This document shows positions 6,559-10,240 of a stretch of DNA of 10,240 nt, piece by piece. The notes below the pieces were generated by a model. It was not told the origin of the DNA. It did not search any database and worked only from the letters and a program-made list of their open reading frames with translations. Each line of letters opens with the position of its first letter. Position 1 is the stretch's first letter. Origin of the DNA: an uncultured Spirochaetaceae bacterium (GTDB lineage: Bacteria; Spirochaetota; Spirochaetia; Sphaerochaetales; Sphaerochaetaceae); assembly GCA_946410375.1 (NCBI GenBank), contig CAMKAB010000017.1:1-10240 (forward strand), read 5' to 3'. Made by a program: the position numbers and the translations under genes.

Positions 6559-8148
6559 ATGACGGAAATTAAAGCTAACGATTCTGTTTTTGATAAATAT
6601 GCTGACGCGGAAACGCTGAAAAGGATCGTCTCTTATGAAAGCGTAAGCGAGATGTGGGACAAGTGCGTGGAAATGTACGCTGATTCAAGCGCTGTTGCAG
6701 ACAACGGAAGTGATTATTCTTACATGGATATTGAGAACGAAGCGTCGTTTTTCAGGGCGGTTCTTTTGTCTGCCGGCTTGAAAAGGGGGGACTACGTGGG
6801 GCTGTATGCTCCTAATTCCAAAGATTTTGTCGTGTCTTTTATTGCTATTACCACGCTTGGAATGTGTGCGGTGCTGCTTCCTCCTCAGCTTCTTAAAGAG
6901 TCGGTTTTCGGCTGTGCGATGAAATTCGGCTTAAAAGCGCTTGTGTATGCAAAGGCTTTGGAAGGTAATCTTGCCCTTATAAAAGAGAAAAAACCCTCTT
7001 TTCCGCTGCTTTGTGCGGATGAGACGGTATCGGGGATTGTCGGTGCGTCTGAGACTTCTGCCCGGAAAGCTGGTGTGGTTAAGGTCTCTCGGGACGAGCC
7101 GTGCGCAGTTCTTTTCACCGGAGGTACCACCGGTCCGAGCAAGGGGGCGTTATTATCTAACGGCGCGGTTATGTGCGGTACGAAGAACGGATGCTACGGG
7201 TATAAAAATGTTTTTAATCAGCGGTATTTGCTTATTTTGCCGCTAACGCATGTTTTCGGACTTATCAGAACGCTTTTAACGAGCCTTTATACCGGTTCAA
7301 GTTTGTATATTTGCAGAAATAATAAGGATATGTTTAAGGACATAGCCATTCATAAACCCACCCTTCTTGTTATGGTTCCGGCTCTTGCGGAGATGGCGTT
7401 GAATCTTTCAAAGCAGTTCGGAAGGAATATGCTTGGAGATGATTTAAGAACGGTGATTGCCGGTGCGGCTGTTGTATCTCCTTATCTTGTAAGCGAATAT
7501 AAGAATCTCGGTATTGATCTTTTCCCCGGCTACGGCCTCACGGAGAGCGCGAACCTCGTTTCCGGAAATCCCGAGATGTGCAGAGAACCGGTGTCTGTGG
7601 GTTTTTTGTATCCGGGTATGAGCGCACGCGTGGTGGATGGGGAATTATGGATTAAGGGTCCGAATGTGTTCACCCGTTATGTTGCAGATGAGGAAGAGAA
7701 CAAAAGGGCATTTGAGGACGGGTATTTCAAAACGGGGGATCTCGTAAGGTTCAGCGATGAGGGGCTTTTGTATATCGTAGGGAGAAAGAAAGAGCTGATC
7801 GTTCTGTCTTCCGGGGAAAAAATTTCGCCGGCTCAGCTTGAAACGGAGTTTAATAAGGCGGATTGCATTCAGGACAGCCTTGTGTACAGCGTGTTTAAAA
7901 ACGGGCATGAAACATTAACTCTTGAGGTTTTACCTAGGGCGGCGTATTTTAAGGAGCGCGGAATTGCGGATGTGAAAGCCTTTGTTTCGGAAGAACTCGG
8001 AAATATTAACGGAACGCTTCCTTCTACTCATCGCGTGAATGAAATAATAGTCAGGAGTTCTGATTTTATTCGTACTCCGAGTATGAAGATAGACAGGGCG
8101 AAAAATACGCCGGCTTCGCAGGGAGCGAGCGGAAAGGCTGAAAAATGA
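6559..8148 (+). CDS. AMP-forming acyl-CoA/acyl-ACP ligase (ANL superfamily)
   Basis: A 529-residue adenylate-forming ligase that activates a carboxylic acid with ATP and, given its partner, probably loads it onto the ACP encoded just after it. Motifs run in order: the P-loop TGGTTGPSKG (187-196), GYGLTES (324-330), TGD (392-394) with the ATP-ribose Asp394, GRKKELI (408-414), and MKIDR near the end with the catalytic Lys510. All key residues are present, so it should be active. The acid (fatty, aromatic or other) cannot be told from the sequence. In-frame starts exist at GTG 6514, ATG 6529, ATG 6544 and ATG 6559. I chose 6559 because GGGAG (6549-6553) stands five bases before it; 6529 has GGAGAG (6521-6526) and is the main alternative. 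The stop overlaps the ACP start (ATGA). Confidence 0.88.
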   Translation: MTEIKANDSVFDKYADAETLKRIVSYESVSEMWDKCVEMYADSSAVADNGSDYSYMDIENEASFFRAVLLSAGLKRGDYVGLYAPNSKDFVVSFIAITTLGMCAVLLPPQLLKESVFGCAMKFGLKALVYAKALEGNLALIKEKKPSFPLLCADETVSGIVGASETSARKAGVVKVSRDEPCAVLFTGGTTGPSKGALLSNGAVMCGTKNGCYGYKNVFNQRYLLILPLTHVFGLIRTLLTSLYTGSSLYICRNNKDMFKDIAIHKPTLLVMVPALAEMALNLSKQFGRNMLGDDLRTVIAGAAVVSPYLVSEYKNLGIDLFPGYGLTESANLVSGNPEMCREPVSVGFLYPGMSARVVDGELWIKGPNVFTRYVADEEENKRAFEDGYFKTGDLVRFSDEGLLYIVGRKKELIVLSSGEKISPAQLETEFNKADCIQDSLVYSVFKNGHETLTLEVLPRAAYFKERGIADVKAFVSEELGNINGTLPSTHRVNEIIVRSSDFIRTPSMKIDRAKNTPASQGASGKAEK

Positions 8149-8393
8149 CGCGACAGGAGATTTTTGATACTTTAAAAGATATTATCGGTTCGGCGTTGGA
8201 ACGCACCGACAATATGAAAGACGTTTCGGAGCGTTCGGATCTTCGGACGGATGTGGGATTGAACTCTGTGGGATTGCTTTATATTGTTATTTCCATTGAA
8301 GAAAGGTTGCATGTGAGCTTTGATGACGTGTCGTTTAATGATTTTCAAACCGTGAGCGATGTAATAGACTATATAGAGCGGCATCAGGGGTAA
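8145..8393 (+). CDS. Acyl carrier protein
   Basis: An 82-residue, acidic, helical protein of standard ACP length. The phosphopantetheine attachment site is Ser41 in GLNSVG, where primary-metabolism ACPs usually have DSL; Asn before the Ser is seen in specialised ACPs paired with AMP ligases. Helix II (about 41-55, VGLLYIVISIEERL) and the later region FDDVSFNDFQTVSDVIDYI fit the four-helix fold. The start overlaps the ligase stop by 4 bp, so the two are made together and the ACP is probably the ligase's acceptor. It would be a dedicated carrier rather than the general fatty-acid synthase ACP, because no fab genes surround it. Confidence 0.9.
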   Translation: MTRQEIFDTLKDIIGSALERTDNMKDVSERSDLRTDVGLNSVGLLYIVISIEERLHVSFDDVSFNDFQTVSDVIDYIERHQG

Positions 8394-8397
8394 TTTG

Positions 8398-8425
8398 AAA
8401 GGTGATTATTATGCTTGAAGCATAA
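8398..8425 (+). other. Strong ribosome binding site with a four-codon reading frame
   Basis: AAAGGTGAT (8398-8406) closely matches a full Shine-Dalgarno sequence and stands at good distance from an ATG at 8411. That frame ends after four codons (Met-Leu-Glu-Ala-stop, 8411-8425). It begins 17 bases after the ACP stop. It may be a regulatory mini-ORF, the relic of a lost gene start, or chance. Confidence 0.35.
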
Positions 8426-8426
8426 T
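8408..8426. promoter_or_regulatory. Perfect 9-bp inverted repeat after the ACP gene
   Basis: ATTATGCTT (8408-8416) and AAGCATAAT (8418-8426) are perfect inverted repeats around a single G. As RNA this gives an 8-bp stem with a 3-base loop, covering the start codon of the mini-ORF. There is no T-run, so it is not a classical terminator. It could be an operator-like palindrome or an mRNA 3' structure. Confidence 0.45.
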
Positions 8427-8471
8427 TGCGGTGGGTTCCGAGGCTGGTTGAGATAGTCCTTTGGTTCGAAA

Positions 8472-8550
8472 GCGTTGACTTTTTGAAGAGTTGCCGCAGG
8501 TTCCGATGTGCATTGACTTTTGAGACGGGTTACCGCAGCTTCTGATATGC
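8472..8550. repeat. Degenerate tandem repeat of about 38 bp in the ACP-degV gap
   Basis: Two near-adjacent units (8472-8511 and 8510-8550) share TTGACTTTT, a central CCGCAG and a TTCYGATRTGC-type end, with scattered differences. A shorter related piece, TTGCGGTGGGTTCCGAGG, lies at 8426-8443. The repeats are non-coding, and the surrounding 257-bp gap holds no supported gene. TTGCCGCA (8491-8498) can pair perfectly with TGCGGCAA (8553-8560), and TTACCGCA in unit 2 can compete for the same partner with one mismatch. Confidence 0.6.
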
Positions 8551-8662
8551 GTTGCGGCAATGTTTAATATTGATTGTGTCATCCTTTAAGGTTGATTGAG
8601 ATATTTTTTCGGAAGTGCCGGCGGTATGAAGATGTCGGCTTATTGCGTATATGGGAGACAGT

Positions 8663-9592
8663 ATGACGGAAAATTTTGTGATTATTCCGGACAGTTCCTG
8701 CGATTTAAGCAGGGAAATTCGGGAAAAGTATGATATCGAGTTTGTGCCGTGCCATTTCACGACACCGGACGGATCTGAGCATTCCGTAAATTTGGAATGG
8801 GATTTTTCAGGTAGAAAAGAGTTTTACTCTGCCTTGAAAAAGAATCCTTCGGGTTATAAGACGAGTCCCGCTAATGCTTCGGAGTTCGAGAAGGTTTTTG
8901 AAAAATATGTTAAAGAAGGCAGGGCGATTTTGTGTCCTGTGATTTCTTCAAAGATGAGCGGAACATTCGGATTTGCTTCAAAGGGTAAGGAAAACCTCCT
9001 GAAAAAATATCCTAATGCGCGAATTGAGGTGATTGATTCTTTGCGCTTTTCCGCCGCAACAGGTCTTATGGCGATTCATGCCGCAGAGATGAGGAAAGAA
9101 GGGAAAACGTTTGACGAGGTTGTCAGTATAATTAAGGAGAGCAGGTTGTGTTATCATCAGGCAGGTTTTCTTGACGACCTTTCTTTTACTGCAAGGCAGG
9201 GCAGAATAAACAATTCCGCAGCTTTTTTCGGTACTTTAATCGGGATAAAGCCGATCGGAGACATAGATACGAACGGGCTTACAACGGTTATCGGAAAGGC
9301 GAAAGGCGAAAAAAAGGCGTTCTCGGCAATTCTTTCCTATATTAAGAAAACAATTACGAATGCTGAAAATCAGACGGTGATTATCAGTTATTCGGATAGA
9401 GAAGAGTCTGCAAAGAAGCTGAAAGAGATGGTTGAAGCCGAAATCAAGCCTAAAGACATTTTAGTCACAACGGTTTTTCCGTCTTGCGGAGTGAGCATCG
9501 GTCCGGGTTTGATGGCGATTTATTACAAGGGAACTCCTGTTTCCGAAGGTCTTGTGAATGAGAAGAAAATTATCGGGGAGTTTTTGTCCTAA
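8663..9592 (+). CDS. DegV-family fatty-acid-binding protein (FakB-like)
   Basis: A 309-residue DegV (EDD fold) protein. In the FakAB system the DegV protein binds a fatty acid and presents its carboxylate to the kinase FakA, giving acyl-phosphate for phospholipid synthesis. Signatures in order: IIPDSSCDL (7-15, usually V-T-D-S-T-x-D-L), TSPA (67-70), SSKMSGT (95-101), DSLRFS (115-120), GRINNSAAFFGTL (180-192) with IGIKPI, and CGVSIGPG (275-282). It is somewhat longer than the usual roughly 280 residues. An ATG at 8651 adds four residues, but GGGAG (8653-8657) lies between the two and fits the ATG at 8663. The stop overlaps the start of the DhaL-domain kinase (TAATG), as expected for a FakB/FakA pair. 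No clear promoter is visible upstream, so it could be read from the ligase promoter. Confidence 0.88.
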   Translation: MTENFVIIPDSSCDLSREIREKYDIEFVPCHFTTPDGSEHSVNLEWDFSGRKEFYSALKKNPSGYKTSPANASEFEKVFEKYVKEGRAILCPVISSKMSGTFGFASKGKENLLKKYPNARIEVIDSLRFSAATGLMAIHAAEMRKEGKTFDEVVSIIKESRLCYHQAGFLDDLSFTARQGRINNSAAFFGTLIGIKPIGDIDTNGLTTVIGKAKGEKKAFSAILSYIKKTITNAENQTVIISYSDREESAKKLKEMVEAEIKPKDILVTTVFPSCGVSIGPGLMAIYYKGTPVSEGLVNEKKIIGEFLS

Positions 9593-10240
9593 TGGATACT
9601 CTGAACGGAAATCTTCTCAGGCAGATGCTATTTGCGGGATATGATAATGTCTGCGATAAAGAAAAGAAATTAAATAAAATGAATGTTTTTCCCGTTCCGG
9701 ACGGAGACACGGGAACGAATATAAAAATCACTTTGAAAAACGCTTTAGACGGTTTGGAAAACAAGAATTCGGGTGCAGGCGATTTCTTTAACGAATTGTC
9801 CGAAAAGATGGTTTTGGGAGCCAGAGGAAATTCCGGTACGATCTTATCCGGTTTTTATTCGGGAGTCGCCGCCTCTGTGCGGGGTAAGGCTGTATTGAGT
9901 GTAAATGATCTTTCCGAGGCTCTTGTTTCAGGATATGGCAGCGCGTATTCCGCAATAGAGGAACCTGTTGAGGGAACGATACTCACCATTTTGAAGGACG
10001 CTTCGTCTTATGTGGAGTCTCATTCGGATGAAATTTCCGATATTGAAGCCTTTTTTGATATGTATCTCGGAGTGTTGAACGACTCGTATAACAGAACCGA
10101 TGAACTTTTGTTCGTTCTAAAGAAAGCCGGTGTTAAAGACAGCGGAGCGTACGGATATATTCAGATTGTTTCTGGAGAAATAGATTGTTTAAAAACATAT
10201 CTGCACGGGAAAAAGGAGAATTCCGAACGAATTGATAATG
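9592..10240 (+). CDS. DhaL/DAK2-domain kinase, FakA-like (3' end beyond window)
   Basis: The first 216 residues of a DhaL-domain protein; the gene continues past the right edge. NVFPVPDGDTGTN (31-43) is the Mg-ATP-binding Asp motif, with Asp37 and Asp39. GARGNSGTILSG (76-87) and PVEGTILTI (125-133) are further nucleotide-site motifs, and DSGAYGY near residue 184 is the usual DAGGxG-like turn. The N terminus 'NGxLLRxMLFAG' with a following basic stretch is typical of FakA (YloV-like) proteins of about 550 residues, not of free dihydroxyacetone kinase subunits. It would phosphorylate fatty acid held by the DegV protein upstream. The start overlaps the degV stop by one base, so translation is coupled. 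Confidence 0.88.
   Translation, partial: MDTLNGNLLRQMLFAGYDNVCDKEKKLNKMNVFPVPDGDTGTNIKITLKNALDGLENKNSGAGDFFNELSEKMVLGARGNSGTILSGFYSGVAASVRGKAVLSVNDLSEALVSGYGSAYSAIEEPVEGTILTILKDASSYVESHSDEISDIEAFFDMYLGVLNDSYNRTDELLFVLKKAGVKDSGAYGYIQIVSGEIDCLKTYLHGKKENSERIDN

Noticed and set aside
8426..8540. Open frame through the ACP-degV gap after the four-codon stop
   Set aside because: No start codon with ribosome binding site, odd composition rich in Arg, Cys and Trp, and it is made largely of the tandem repeat.

Overview
The window reads as a diderm bacterium, most likely a spirochaete of the Treponema type (inference, about 60% sure). It combines LolA-like, lipoprotein and MMPL envelope genes, which imply an outer membrane, with a DegV/DhaL (FakB/FakA-like) pair that is common in Firmicutes and spirochaetes. 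The lipobox is loose, GC content is moderate, and intergenic DNA is G-rich and repetitive. All recognisable genes lie on the + strand.

Layout. Positions 1-427 hold no convincing gene. They contain a strong rho-independent terminator (231-267), which closes an upstream transcript, and two copies of a G-rich 22-bp repeat. From 428 to 6440 runs a tight six-gene block: a COG4648-type membrane protein, a LolA-like periplasmic carrier, a large MMPL/RND exporter, a small lipoprotein resembling DUF3261, and two different LPLAT-family acyltransferases. The first four genes overlap one another. A consensus-like promoter at 6437-6465, with a second -10 box at 6488-6493, precedes an AMP-forming acyl ligase and a dedicated acyl carrier protein that overlap by ATGA. 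A 257-bp spacer (8394-8650) carries an inverted repeat around a four-codon reading frame, plus a degenerate tandem repeat. The window ends with a DegV-family fatty-acid-binding protein overlapping (TAATG) a DhaL-domain kinase that runs off the right edge.

How the genes fit together. COG4648, LolA, MMPL and DUF3261 proteins, an AMP ligase, an ACP and acyltransferases are accessory and export parts of aryl polyene (APE) gene clusters, and LolA-MMPL-DUF3261 keeps its usual order here. No ketosynthase, ketoreductase or dehydratase is visible. The best reading is an APE-type activation, acylation and export module without its polyketide core in this window. The ligase would load a carboxylic acid onto the ACP, the acyltransferases would transfer it to a lipid acceptor, and MMPL, LolA and the lipoprotein would move the product toward the outer membrane. 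The adjacent FakB/FakA-like pair suggests, but does not prove, a link to scavenged fatty acids. The MMPL protein also carries short in-frame tandem duplications in three predicted cytoplasmic loops.
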